In this document: piece after piece, positions 12,094 through 23,500 of the stretch | Numbering within the stretch: position 1 is the first letter of the stretch | Layout: each line of letters begins with the position of its first letter | Source of the DNA: Durusdinium trenchii | Lineage: Eukaryota > Sar > Dinophyceae > Suessiales > Symbiodiniaceae | Direction: 5' to 3' | Length of the DNA stretch: 64,000 bases | Assembly: GCA_963970005.1 (NCBI GenBank) | Contig: CAXAMN010027472.1 | Coordinates: forward strand, 1,755,749 to 1,819,748 | Program-made: the position numbers and the translations under genes | Notes under the pieces: model-generated | The model's input: the letters and a program-made list of their open reading frames with translations, nothing else | Databases searched by the model: none | What the model was told of the DNA's origin: nothing

Positions 12094-13267
12094 GAACTGA
12101 AGAAGTTGGTATGTTTATTCTTCTCCCCGGATGCCACCTGTTCTCGAACCTATGGAGGGATCGCTCAACCAAACCGGGAGGGGTCTGGCGGACCAGACAT
12201 GACCAATCCCGGTTTTGAGGGACCAGTCAGACTGGTTTTACGCACGTTTGGGCGAATCAACCGTCAACATGAAAGGATGCAGACTGGAATGACTGGTTTT
12301 GGTTTTGTATCAGGTGTGCACAAATTGCTGATGTCGACCCATCAAGACGCGGAAGAGTGTTGTCCCAGGGTCTATGACGGAGGAAATGCATCCGGATCCT
12401 TTTCCTCAGTGTTTGTGAGTACCTGTGGCAAACCTGCAAACCAAGTGATGTGTCAATATGGGTTCTTTTTGAAGAACAAGACATGGAAGATGCGCTAATA
12501 GAACGGAGCACAAGCCTGCTGAGTGTAATGCAACCTCACAAGCTCCAACTTGGGTGAATGACCATTTTGGTTGATGCAACACTTCACATCAAAGATGTAG
12601 ACTGTAGACTCTTGATTCACAACCCCCCCTGCCCCTACCTTGTTCATATTAGGGTGAAATATCATCAAACGTCTACATGACTTACATGTCTTCTATCATG
12701 TTCGTTGTAGGGAAACCATCCGTTTTTGGATCACTCTGAATGAGTACTATACACCTACTTTGCTGCCCGCGCCGCACCGCCACTCAAAGAGCTTGCAATT
12801 GCAAGCGCCGTTCGACCGTTTCACTGGGCAAAGCCCATCTAGAATCTGGACATCATGGCACTAAGTTAGCAACCTCGGTTGCTAGCATCGATGCGGTCGA
12901 TGGTTGGATATCCCTCCTAGAAGATGTCCCCCATGAGGGCACCACATGACATGGAGACTTCAATCCGAAGTGGAGAATCAGCCTTCCTTGCGGAGTTTCA
13001 GGGAGACAAATGTTGAGATCAAGGGATGTCTATTCCATATCTATTCCCTAAACTGGAGTGACAAGTGACAAGTCTGAGCAAGCTACCCAGCTAGAGACTC
13101 GGACAGCGGCTGAGGATTCCACAGGGCTTCAATCAGATATAGGGATCCCTGGTAATATGATTTAATCTTCCGCTTCTGGGGTGAATCCCCTTCTGCATGG
13201 GAACAATGATTGGCCCAAACTCTGAAACTTTGGCACCGAGATTCGTCGGTACATTCAGCTTTTGCAG

Positions 13268-13321
13268 AGCAGCTGACCTCCCTCCTTCCCCTAGCCCGGA
13301 AGCCCGAGCAGATCGCCGGCA
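13268..13321 (+). CDS. Candidate isolated exon
   Basis: A strong acceptor (CAGCTTTTGCAG) is followed by a frame encoding EQLTSLLPLARKPEQIAG with mostly G/C third positions and a GTGGAG donor. It may be an upstream exon of the giant gene, but no family motif links it. Confidence 0.3.
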
Positions 13322-13664
13322 GGTGGAGTTCGTTCCGTTCACCTTTAGAAAAGGCTGATTCCGATCAAAAGAGCTCGACAGACCCAGACACGCCAACAGC
13401 TCAGCCTTCGTGGTGACCACTTTTTTTGTTCACCAGTCCACACCAGTCCCCCGGTCTGCCCGTAGGATAAATCCTAGTACCATCACCCACAGCCATGTGA
13501 CACACACCAACAGATTGTTTGCATCCGCTTCCTCTGCCATTGCAAAAGCGATGAACGATGAAGAGGCCAGGTGTCCATGACGTTTTTTCTTGGACAGATC
13601 AATGTGGTTTGATGGTCGCACGGCAGCTGAGTGTATGATTTGTGTGTGTGTGTTGATTCTTTAT

Positions 13665-13768
13665 CCCAGACCATCCATGTGTGTGAATAGGTACATAATA
13701 TATACATGAAAACCACATGAAAATGACCCCAATGTAGGTAACCATTCCAGTCTCATGGATGGTCTGGG
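13665..13768. mobile_element. PAL-B hairpin copy
   Basis: CCCAGACCATCCATGTGTG and CATTCCAGTCTCATGGATGG then TCTGGG; the loop contains CATGAAAATGACCCCAATG, inverted relative to the copies at 23287 and 30019. Confidence 0.6.
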
Positions 13769-13993
13769 TACGTTCCTTTGTTTGTGGCTGGAGAATCTGA
13801 TTGTCTCCGGAAAAGTCTCTCAGTGAACTCATCAGAATTGCTGCTCAACTGCTATGAGGACAGTTTTTGCTTACTTTACAAAAGCTTACCCTGACAGGGT
13901 CGACCCGGTCGATGAACAGGTTTCAAACCTGTGGCATGTTCCATGTTTGAAGGGGAACTTCAGTGGGGTCCAGGTAGATATCAGGCATTACAA

Positions 13994-14319
13994 GAAGCTA
14001 CGTTCGGAGCATTTCGAGCGATCGGACGCCGAACGGAGCAATCGGACGCGACTCGATCGGGGCTCCTCGCCATACTAGGACTAGGAACAAGAAGCTACTA
14101 CCCAGAGGCTCATGGACCCTCAAACTGCTACGTGTTTGAGGTCCAAAACCCTGGCTATGAGGGTCCAATGAGCCTTTGGGTAGGTCCAGATCCAAGACGT
14201 GCGGTGCCCTAATAGCGTACTAGTAGCGTCCATTGTTCCCACTAGTAAGGCCAGGAGCCCCGATCGAGTCGCGTCCGATCGCCCCGTTCGGAGCCATGCC
14301 CGAAATGCTCCGAACGTAG
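13994..14319. repeat. Large inverted repeat: two REP-E copies around a hairpin
   Basis: REP-E runs antisense at 13994-14090 (CTACGTTCGGAGCATTTCGA...) and sense at 14239-14319 (GGCCAGGAGCCCCGATCGAG...). They form roughly 85-nt arms around a 96-bp hairpin (14097-14192). GATCGGACGCGACTCGATCG is the best-conserved arm core. Confidence 0.65.
14097..14192. mobile_element. Small hairpin element (REP-K)
   Basis: CTACCCAGAGGCTCATGGAC then CCTCA pairs with TGAGGGTCCAATGAGCCTTT then GGGTAG. The only copy in the window, nested in the REP-E inverted repeat. Confidence 0.6.
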
Positions 14320-14480
14320 GGATTTCTGGTGGGTTCTTCTGCGATCGTTCCGTTCGGTCCAGATTCGTGTTCATGGCGGATCATGGCCTTTCGGGGATGG
14401 TGGATCACGCTGCTGGTGGGTCCAAACCCAGACCAGACGAATGGGATTGGAAGAGTGACCTACATTGAGGGATATACATG

Positions 14481-14593
14481 CCCTAGGGATCCAGTTGTAC
14501 CTTCTCAGGTACGGTGATTGAAGACTATTTATGTAGGCGCCAGGAGGGCCCAGTCATACCGAACGTGAGGTTCGGTATGTGGATCCTTAGGGA
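14481..14593. mobile_element. PAL-C hairpin copy
   Basis: CCCTAGGGATCCAGTTGTAC on the left and TTCGGTATGTGGATCCTTAG on the right; the loop ATTTATGTAGGCGCCAGGAG resembles the copies at 6331 and 21847. Confidence 0.65.
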
Positions 14594-14602
14594 TGGGTAA
14601 GA

Positions 14603-14715
14603 TGTTGGGTCTGTCCTATGACCTGTAACAGTCAGGAAACAAGCAACTCTCTAGAGAGGTCGGCCTGCTAAGCATCCTCCACTGGGCCCAGGATAGATCG
14701 GACAGACCCAAGGTA
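14603..14715 (+). repeat. REP-H copy
   Basis: GTCGGCCTGCTAAGCATCCT, CCACTGGGCCCAGGATAGAT and CAGACCCAAGGTAAACC. Confidence 0.5.
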
Positions 14716-14855
14716 AACCTGTACCCCCCCAAAAAAGCCAGAAACAGTTCTGGTTGTTCCAATATGGCGCCAGCTTGAGATCCTTTACATAGCAACTGGG
14801 GGACGGTGAAAACATATGGAAACATCCATTTCTGGTTGGGACTGGGTTTTCAGTA

Positions 14856-14971
14856 CCCGTTTGGGCTCCTTTCCCATCTCCTCAGGTTCGGTGGGGACTG
14901 ACCCCCTGAAACCACTCACCCCAAAACCCACCGAACCGACTTCGGAGGTAGGCCAGGAGCCCTGTCACGGG
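14856..14971. mobile_element. PAL-D hairpin copy
   Basis: CCCGTTTGGGCTCCTTTCCC on the left, AGGTAGGCCAGGAGCCC on the right; the internal GGTTCGGTGGGGACTGACCC loop is mirrored by CACCGAACC. Confidence 0.65.
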
Positions 14972-15323
14972 ATTGTAACTCCCTAGGCCTCCAGTCGTAT
15001 CGTTTCGTGGTTGGTGGGACTGGGGGCCACGGGGGGCGGGGGGTGCCATGGGACCGGGTCCAGTCAGACCGAACCAGGTTAGGGACCTACTCGGAGGTGT
15101 AGGGACTATTCTAGACATGGATGGTGTGGGTCGACGGTCTTCGGTGACGCGCGAACGAAAACCCAGTACGCAGCACATGAGGTAACAACTCACCTGAGTG
15201 CGCTTTCCTTCGGGAAACCTTGACATGATCCCAAGACGGCCATATTTACCTGGTTTGGGTGCTATGTTTTCTTTTTGAGGCTGCATCTATTCCAGTAGAC
15301 AGGTCGTCTGAAATGGACACATA

Positions 15324-15696
15324 AAAGCACCATGTCCATCCTCTCCTGGACTGTCACAAGCTCCACTGGGCGGGTGTTTCAACCACGCGACGATGCGAGG
15401 AGAGCGAGGAGATCTCAGATGCCACCCTCGAACGCAACGACACCATGGAGATGGAAGAGGATGGAGATGAGGCGGGACGGTCGGACGGATGTCGTGTCTT
15501 CTTGAATGCAAACCGTCAAGGATCCGCGGAACGGAGATTCAGGATGCGCGGAACGGAGTACGGAGATACTGGTTTTTGGTTTGGGGGAAGTGGGGGGGGG
15601 GTTGATGGTGATGTTCCCAGTTCCCGGGGGGTGCATGCCCTGGCGAAGATGCTGTTGATGATTGGTGTGTTTTCCCGGTGTCTGAATACCAAGTGA
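15324..15696 (+). CDS. Candidate acidic ORF, unknown
   Basis: Open frame; the part near 15385-15490 encodes an acidic stretch (CEESEEISDATLERND then MEMEEDGDEAGRSDG). The first Met codon is at 15445. The second half runs into G-rich low-complexity sequence, so only the first half looks coding. Confidence 0.25.
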
Positions 15697-16105
15697 TGTA
15701 GACCCTTGATTAATAAACCCTCCCTTTGAAGAGGATGTTCAATTCAAATGGGGGGGGTGAGTTGCTCCAACACTTCGTTGGTCATGATACCCTGTCGTTG
15801 GATCTGCTGAGCCTTGTTGCACACCGACAAACAGGGCGTTCTCAAACGTCCAGAGGGTTTTCCTTGAATGCCCTTCAGGTCAATGACCTCATTTCACTGG
15901 AATTGGTCCGCAATCCCACCACCACCCCATTCAAAGTGGGCCTGGTCTCGTTCGAAGTGAGCCTGTATCTCGCGCAGTTGAGTAGCACCTGATATATACC
16001 GATGCGTCAACATTCGCGTCCTGGGCCGTTCGTCGGTGCAACAAGATCATCGACTCGGGGGAGACAGATGCGGTGCCGAGACCGAGGCCCTACGTAGCTC
16101 ACAGT

Positions 16106-16210
16106 CCCTGTAGACCTCCAGTCGTACCTCCTCAGGTTCGGTATGACTGGACCCTCCTGGCACCCACCCCAGTCCCACCTTCTCAGAAGGTACGACTGGA
16201 GGTCTAGGGA
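16106..16210. mobile_element. PAL-C hairpin copy
   Basis: CCCTGTAGACCTCCAGTCGT and GACTGGAGGTCTAGGGA; GGATCC is replaced by GACCTCC in both arms, so the change is copied symmetrically. Confidence 0.65.
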
Positions 16211-16440
16211 GTATGTGTGGACCACAAATTTCTGCGTACCAGTTCTGCATGTCGAAAGCACCTTTTGTGTGACCCGACCTTCAACTTGATGTTGGCGACC
16301 CAAGATGAGAGTGTCAGTGTCAGTGCAATGCAGGAATTGCTGTGGTTCCAGTTTTGCTGCGATGCTGAGTTTCTTTTGGATGTCCCCCCTTGCTACCGAC
16401 AATCTGGGTGTGGTCGACTCCCAAATTTACTAATTTAGCA

Positions 16441-16985
16441 TAATGAATTAACAAAAAAAGGTAAAGTGAGTCTTATATAAACTGGATCTCACTGACAAAA
16501 CCTTGGCTCGGCCAAATTATAGTTTGAGCTTTTGATTACTTTTATTCGAACTGACTTTTTGTTTAACAGTTTTAACATAAAAATGACTTGAAAGACCGTT
16601 GGTTTGTTAACGTTTGTGAACGTCATGTTGGATAACCTATTTTGATACCTGCAACCTCGTGGTTTTTTTTTGGGTTGGTAGTTCAACATACCAAGATATT
16701 TAGGTCACGGTTTGTGAACCACACATATAAACATCCGCTTCTGAAATAAACATCCGTTTAAAAAAAGAAAAAAACGTTCGGGGAAAAAAGAAAACGGTTG
16801 TAGCTCACTAATAAACGCCTTTAGCTTGCGTATAAACGCCCGTGGAATATCAGGAAAAATCAGAAAACTAGAGAAACATCCGCAGACTCAAATATAAGGC
16901 TGTGACTCGAAAAGATGCTTTTCACGCGGCAGAAAACGGAAAAAAAAAAGAGCACTCTGAGGAAGTTCCACATATATAATGCATT
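16441..16985. other. AT-rich island with an iterated motif
   Basis: Base composition drops sharply to A/T-rich compared with both sides. Between 16728 and 16890 a motif of the type (A)TAAAC(A/G)(T/C)CCG recurs about five times at irregular spacing (ATAAACATCCG, ATAAACGCC, GAAACATCCG). No ORF with codon bias is present; it may be a degenerate tandem array or a foreign insert. Confidence 0.5.
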
Positions 16986-18105
16986 GTGCGGACATCAATT
17001 CTCGGTAGCAGTGGGGATCTGAAAATCAATAACGAACGTGACATCTTTCATCCCCAGTAAGATCGCCAACATATTTTGCTTTGGTGAATGCATGATTGAT
17101 GCCTGGTCCGACATTCGTGCGGCATCTGATTATATACAATAAAACCCGAAAGCATTCCCCCGCCAGGGAGTTGAGGCCTCTTGGTGGGATTGGAAGCCTG
17201 TCTTTAATCTTCGATGGAAGCATGAGGACCAAATGCACTGGAGTTGAGGGCGATCTTGCTTTCTTTAGTACACCATATCCGCCGCCGTGCCGCACTCAAT
17301 GCGCAGGTGTTCCACGTCACAGATTCCTATGTTCAATGAGTGTAATCGGTGAGTTTTCTCAGCGTCTTGTGACTGGTATGCCTCTAAAGAGTCTCTTTTA
17401 CTGTTCTTTCCTGCGCCCTTGTGCCAACACAGGGTAAGTTGGGGTCCGTGGAAAGTCTCCAACTGAAAGTCCAAGTGTTGTTTTGGCCAGAGTTTTTTCA
17501 ACGTCCTTTCGCCCGCATGGCGATTTGAAGTGATTGGAACAGGTCTTTTGACTGAACCACTTCCTGCCGGGGAAAAATCATCCGAGTGAAGAAGTCAGCA
17601 GGAGACTGAACCACAAAGGCCGAGTTCTCCGTTTAGGCCGCTTAGGCTGACTCTTCAAGAGTTCAAAGGACAGCCAAAGGGCTTGCCAGCAGCAAGAGAC
17701 GCATCGAACCACATAATGATGTTCAGAAGTTTCAATTCCAACCTTCCAGCTCACACGGTCAATGGAGGGAATATGTTTGAAATTGGCGCCGAACACTGCC
17801 GCAAGGAACGATCCCAATATTGTTGCCAGACTCCGGCTTTCGGATGGTCTTACCTCCCCAAACACGGACTGCCAGTCCGGACTGCCGCCGCAGGGCACGA
17901 CCCCTTTTTACACCACTGATGGGCCGTCCGATGGCAGTCCCATGTCCAGGGTCGTGTCCGGGCTCCGTACTGGGTACTGACACTCAAAGCGACGTAACTT
18001 ATTTTTTTAACGGGTAAAATGCCGGGAGCCGGCCAAAATAGCTTTTCTGGCGAGGGAATATAGGGGATTATAGGTGCTTTCCCCCCAAAAGCCCCTCCAA
18101 AACCG

Positions 18106-18411
18106 GTGGATTTCGTGCATGCTTGCCGGCGGCATCGACTGGCGCCTTCGACCTGGGCAGGTCTCGGTGTCCTCGAAATCCTCGAAATCCTCGGAGGTCT
18201 CGGAGGTGGAGCAAAGTTCTCTGGTGCCTTGGTCGCTGTGGCCGGGTGGCGCGGTCTTGGAGTTCCGGTTCGGCGCCCCGAGGGTCGACGGCACCTGAAG
18301 GTTGGGACGCTGAACACATGTGGTCGCGACTGGGGCTCTCAACAACAAAAGCATACAAAAACAACGAAGTGCAGCAGGCAACCCTCAGAGGGACGTGGTC
18401 GCCATAGCTAG
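18106..18411 (+). pseudogene. Possible retroelement endonuclease N-terminus fragment
   Basis: The frame contains HLKVGTLNTCGRDW near 18293-18334, resembling the start of the endonuclease domain of LINE-type retroelements (K.GTLN...G). It is preceded by a Gly/Arg-rich stretch with a tandem TCCTCGAAA repeat. No further endonuclease motifs follow, so this is a weak call. Confidence 0.25.
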
Positions 18412-19244
18412 ATTCATGAAGTGCCATAGCTAGAAGCAGCAGAGCCATTTAGGAAGTGAAAACTGGACACACCGAACAGCCCCCTTGGGGACGTGTCAAC
18501 TTTTCCAGCATTTCTAACGACGTGAGCTCCAAAGGTACCTGGATCCCTAGGGAAAGGGTTCGCTTTCTGCCCTAAGAATCCGGGACCTCAAACAGATATG
18601 GCTTTGATGGCCCGGACCCCTGCCATGGAGAGCCCAAGGATTCTGAGGGTGATATAGTTTGAACCTAAGAACCCTTGGACCCTAAGAACCCTTGGACCTT
18701 CCCGAGCTCGGAAGCTCGGCTTCGCTCCAAGGCCATGATCTCGAGATATCAGGTGGTCCAAGACCACAGCTACTCGTCCTGCATCGGTGGTCCGGTCTTC
18801 CGGTGAACCTCCGACCATGCCCGGGCTGCGTACGGGCTGCGTACGGGCGGCCCATTCCGGGCTGCGTACGGCCCAACACTCTTAAGTGGGTTGTGGTGGT
18901 TTTGGTACCCCACACTGCACCCTCGTGATCATTCTTCTCAAGGGGCTAAAGGCCATCCCGTTTCTTGGAAATGGTTCATCTACTGTAAAAGATCTAAAGA
19001 GGCCAATGACATCCAATGGCCATAGTTCAGCTACAACCAAAACCCCTCAAAATGGTTTCGTGGGGTACTTCAAGCATCCAGCAGATGGGATGTTTATACT
19101 TTGGCCGTAGCTCAGTTTGTTCCTTTTTGTTTGTACACCTTTAGACCGTTGTTTCAATAGCTTCGCATCTTCAGCCTCCAAACTCTACCCTTTTCCGCCC
19201 TGGCCCCGCCTCACTGGCCTTCGTCCGCACCGTCCACCGGCAGG

Positions 19245-19403
19245 TTTCGACGAGATCCAACTTCCCACGGCCACGGCCGAACAGATCCGGCTGTGTTGGC
19301 CCCTTCGGCGGAACGGCCGACGTCACCGGTGCTTTCGGTGCCGACGGGACGTGGTGTGGCGTGGCAGAGGGTGTCGAGGGAGTCCCATTTGGCCCAAGCT
19401 GAT
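19245..19403 (+). CDS. Candidate exon, Gly-rich
   Basis: Following CACCGGCAG, the frame encodes CVGPFGGTADVTGAFGADGT and GVAEGVEGVPFGPS before TGA at 19401, with good codon bias. An antisense frame is also open. It could belong upstream of the giant gene; no family recognised. Confidence 0.25.
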
Positions 19404-20475
19404 GGTGGACAATAGGTGTTCCCACCAAACTTTCATGAAACAATGATGATGTTCTACAGAACAACGAAGGGGAGTGAGAGAATATGGAGTCTGGAGCTCG
19501 GAGTTGGGTGCGTCTCATCCTTGGTTCTTCTCATCCGGTGGACCTTTGGCGCCAAGCAATTACAGGTGAACGGAGCTCGCAGCTGGACCTGGTGTTGGAA
19601 CGATGAAACGAACACGACCAGGGGCCCGAACCAAACCATGGAAAAACCAAGGTTTTACCGGTGTTCACAGACCAAACACCCATGCTATAGCATGCTATAG
19701 GGGAAAAAAACACCTAGGTGTTCTGATGGTGTGTTTCAGCCCGTCTCACTCGTCTCACTCGTCTCCGGTCTGAAGTCGGACCAGGGTACGACTCACTCGA
19801 CAGGTCTGGTCGACAGGTCTGGGTGTCCTTTGTCCCAGACGACGGGGCAGGGCACTGTGGATGTTGTGACGTTCGGGGCACCCCGAGTCCTGGACTTCCT
19901 CCGTTCGGAACCGGCACCCGGACGTGTGACGTGACTGCTGTGTGGATCTTGGGCTTCGGAAGGGAAACATGAGGAAAGTACCGGAGGAACGAAGGTTGAT
20001 CGAGTCCGAGAAAAAGAAGAGGTGAAAGAAGAAAGAAGACCCAGAAAGCATTCAGAACGAGGCTGGTGGTTTCAGAGATGTTCCGAGGGGTCAACCTTTA
20101 CCTTGCAGGGAAGAGTTCCCACCCGAAGACTCCGGGTCCATTTCCGCACCGCGGGTCAACCGGACCCGCCTTCGCTGGTCTGGAGCCCCTCCAACCCACC
20201 CTTCTCTCCCAGACGGGTCGTGTATGGGTCTTAAAGGTTCTTCTCTGCCCGGGAGCCGGGGGTGACGATGATGTCGATGTCGCCGACCAGCAAGGGGGGT
20301 TCTTCCGCGCTGTTTCGTCAGCGCACCGACCCTGGGACTCCAGTGATTGCTTCTAAATAGGAAAAGTTCAAGCGGGGGATGCCGCGCCCAGTTTCTGTGT
20401 TCAAGAAACCCTTTGCAAGAAAAAAAATGGAAGAAGCCTTCGACCCGGACCCGTCACCTGGGGGTTACCGATCAG

Positions 20476-20556
20476 TTCCCCATTTCCGCCGATGCGCCCA
20501 GGGCCGCCTTTTTCGCCAAGATGCCCAGCCGCGAAGCGGCCGGCGAGGCGATCTAC
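20476..20556 (+). CDS. Exon 1 of the globin-ankyrin-like gene
   Basis: Frame with strong G/C third-position bias encoding AFFAKMPSREAAGEAIY at its end. The acceptor AG is at 20474-20475 and the donor is GC at 20557 (after TAC). Phase 0 continues correctly into exon 2. The left boundary is less certain than the right, and earlier exons probably exist. Confidence 0.5.
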
Positions 20557-23500
20557 GCCGCTCCACCGGTGGGGGCGAGGCGAAGGGTGTGGAAGGTGTG
20601 TGGGGGGGTGGAAGTGCCCTGAACGAATGAAAACGACAGGTGTGGTGTGGTGTTTCCACGAGTGCGGACGCCATGTGGGCGGGGTGCCCAGGTCATAACA
20701 GGTGTGGTGTGGTGTGGTGGGGATCTTCGGATCGGTGCTTGTTGTTCAACCAACCAGCCCAGGCATGGATTTGGGCTTTGGACCCGGAAGAACCATTGTT
20801 TGACGGATGTTTGCAGTACAACACCAGGTCCACCATGTATGTTTGTAGCGGAGGCCTAAGGATTGAAAGACGGTTCTAAAGAAAGGTGAACTCTCTACCA
20901 GCAGTCACATGTCGGGGTGCTATCCATAGAGGTTAGGGGTGCTATCCATGGAGGTTAGGGGTGCCCAGCTACTCCACTCACTTAGGAACTGGGATTCTAT
21001 AAGGGATGTTCCTATGGTAAACTCTCAAGCAGATCCATCGCTTGTGAAGTACTTTGCTTTTGCGTGACACAGTTTGATATCCTGGTTGGTCACAAATGGT
21101 TGTTTTTGGTGCATGTTTGAGGACTCACATAGCCTGAAAACCCAAACAACCAGAAATTCACGGATGTTCCAATATGGCAATTGAGATCTATCGGATCCCT
21201 TGTTGAAAAAAGAGAACATACCTGAATAATTTTTTGTCTCCGTTTTTTGTGTGGGGACGGAGGCCAATCCGTTTGGACGGGAGCCTGTGCCCGGAGAACG
21301 TGAGAGTGCATTGGAACCGAAAGCGAAGGCCCCATGGATCACCTTTTGTCACTAAGCAAACTGTGGAAGGGAAGGATGTTGGAGAAGGACTACCTCATTG
21401 CCATGAAGTCAGGTTTCATGTGTGCAAACTGCACCATGTGTCCCTTCTCCGAGCTGGGCATAAATAAGCATGCACAGACGCGCAGCGTACAGAAACGCGC
21501 AGCTCCATCGCATGTCCGCCACGCGTGGCAACTGAGGATGTTCTTATGGAAGAAGCCCCAGGTGCCTTCGTCGGTTCGGTGCCAAATGCAACGAGTCCGG
21601 CATGTGGGAACGGCGTCAGCACCGGTGCACAGGTGCAAACGGTATACGCACAGGAGTCACTTAAGGCTTGATTTCAGACTAAAAGAGTGGGAACGACATG
21701 GTGTAAAATCATGTAAGATCCCTCAAGAATGGGTTCCAGCAGTAACCAAGGGGTGCCCAGAACATCCACTCACGTAAAAATGGGACGAACAAAGCCACCC
21801 AACTCCATGTGACTCTTGGTTGTTTGGATTTCAGACTCTAAGAATTCCCTAGGGATCCAAGTACCTTCTCAGGTACGGTGATTGGAGACACTGTTATGTC
21901 GGTGCCAGGAGGGTCCAAGTACCTTCTGAGAAGGTGGCAGTGGATCCCTAGGGTTAGAATTGGTTCTTTGGGCCAGGAATCCAAGTCATGGGCACAACAG
22001 ATGACCCGCTGCAGCACCGAATCGCTCCACGTGGCCGACGGTCATGGCACCCCGTCCAGCCCGTCCATGGGACTGGACTACATGGCACCCCAGACAGACC
22101 CCCTTCAAAGCAACCAAATGTAGGCAGATATGGCAGTCTCAGACAGGTCGTGTTTGAGGTATTGTTATGATACATTATACCCTCCTGGCCAGGCTGTTTG
22201 GAGACCTTAACAGGTGGTAACAGGGCGCACCGGACTTGTCACCAGGAAGCACCTGTGAAGTCGGGTGCTGGTATAGTTAACGATTCCAAGTCACGGACCT
22301 CCGTCCTTCTGCTCCCTCACCGACCCGCCTACGAGGCGTCGCAGCGCTCTTTAAGTCCGCTCGCTCGGTCTTCGGCCTCCGCTTCATCGAGGGCTTAAAC
22401 AGCCGCGATCTGAGACCGCGAGAAGAGGGGATGGGATGGAAGAGGATGGGCGAAGACTGGACCTGCGGGTTTTGGTACGGTGACAGAGCGGTTTGTAGCC
22501 GTGATTCCTTGGGGTGTTGACATGGGTTGCTCCACTGAACATCAACAGGTGGTATATCACCTATATCTTCACAGGAAACTGAGGGTGTCAGAAGGAGAGA
22601 GCGGCAGTGGCGGCAGGTTTTCAGGGTGCGAGTGGGCTGGTGGGGCTGGAAGTGGGTCCGCATCCCAGGGTGAGCAGTTGGATCAGTTTGATGATGTGGC
22701 CTTTTTGTGCGGCAAAAAAATGGCCTTCTCGAATCCAAAAAGGTCCGACTCTTTGACCAGTGGCATCAGTTGGATTGTGTGCGCGGATTGGAGGGAGACC
22801 GAACAAATATGGACATTCTCACTCTTCCGTCCGGGTGTGGAAAGACGAAACGCGTCCATGGCGCTTCGTCGAAGGAAGGGAGGGAATTGGTGTCGTTCTG
22901 TTGACACATTCGCCACCCCAAAAAGACCAGTTGCAGAATCTGGAACAGGGAGACCCCCCAGGCAGGACCTGCTGCAAGAAGGAACATAGACCTGTCTACC
23001 CTCCGACTTGTTACTTACATTAGGCTCACAACTGGGGGGGAGCCATGTGAGCGAGCGCGCAGAACTATCCCGTGCACCATCGCGACCACATGGATGGGTC
23101 ATTTTCATGGAGCACATAGGACTGGAACGATTCCAGTCCACATCGTCCTGTCTGGGATGAATTGGTTGATGTCAGCTCGTTGCTCCTTAGGCCTGGTCGT
23201 GGAGATCAACGAGCCAGCCGCTCTCAAGAAGCAGGCGCGGTCTGTGATGTGCGGATGTGCCCGTGGAGGTGGCTGATTTTTGGTACGACCAGACGAATGG
23301 GACTGGAATAGTTGCCTAGATTGGGGTCATTTTCATGGGGCTTTCATCTATGTAGGTATTCCAGTCCCTTGGATGGTCTGGGACCTATATATGGTGTACC
23401 TGGACCTTCCTAAGACAAGGGAGAACGTTTCATCCATTGAGAGCGAAGTGGGTGTTTCTTACTTTGATATGATGCCTTCTTACAAGTGCTTGATATGATT

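Larger units (their letters stand above)
11198..13267. other. No gene seen; repeats
   Basis: The stretch contains a PAL-D hairpin (11220-11327) and a REP-F copy (11999-12093). The 130-residue frame at 12106-12498 has no codon bias. Confidence 0.4.
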
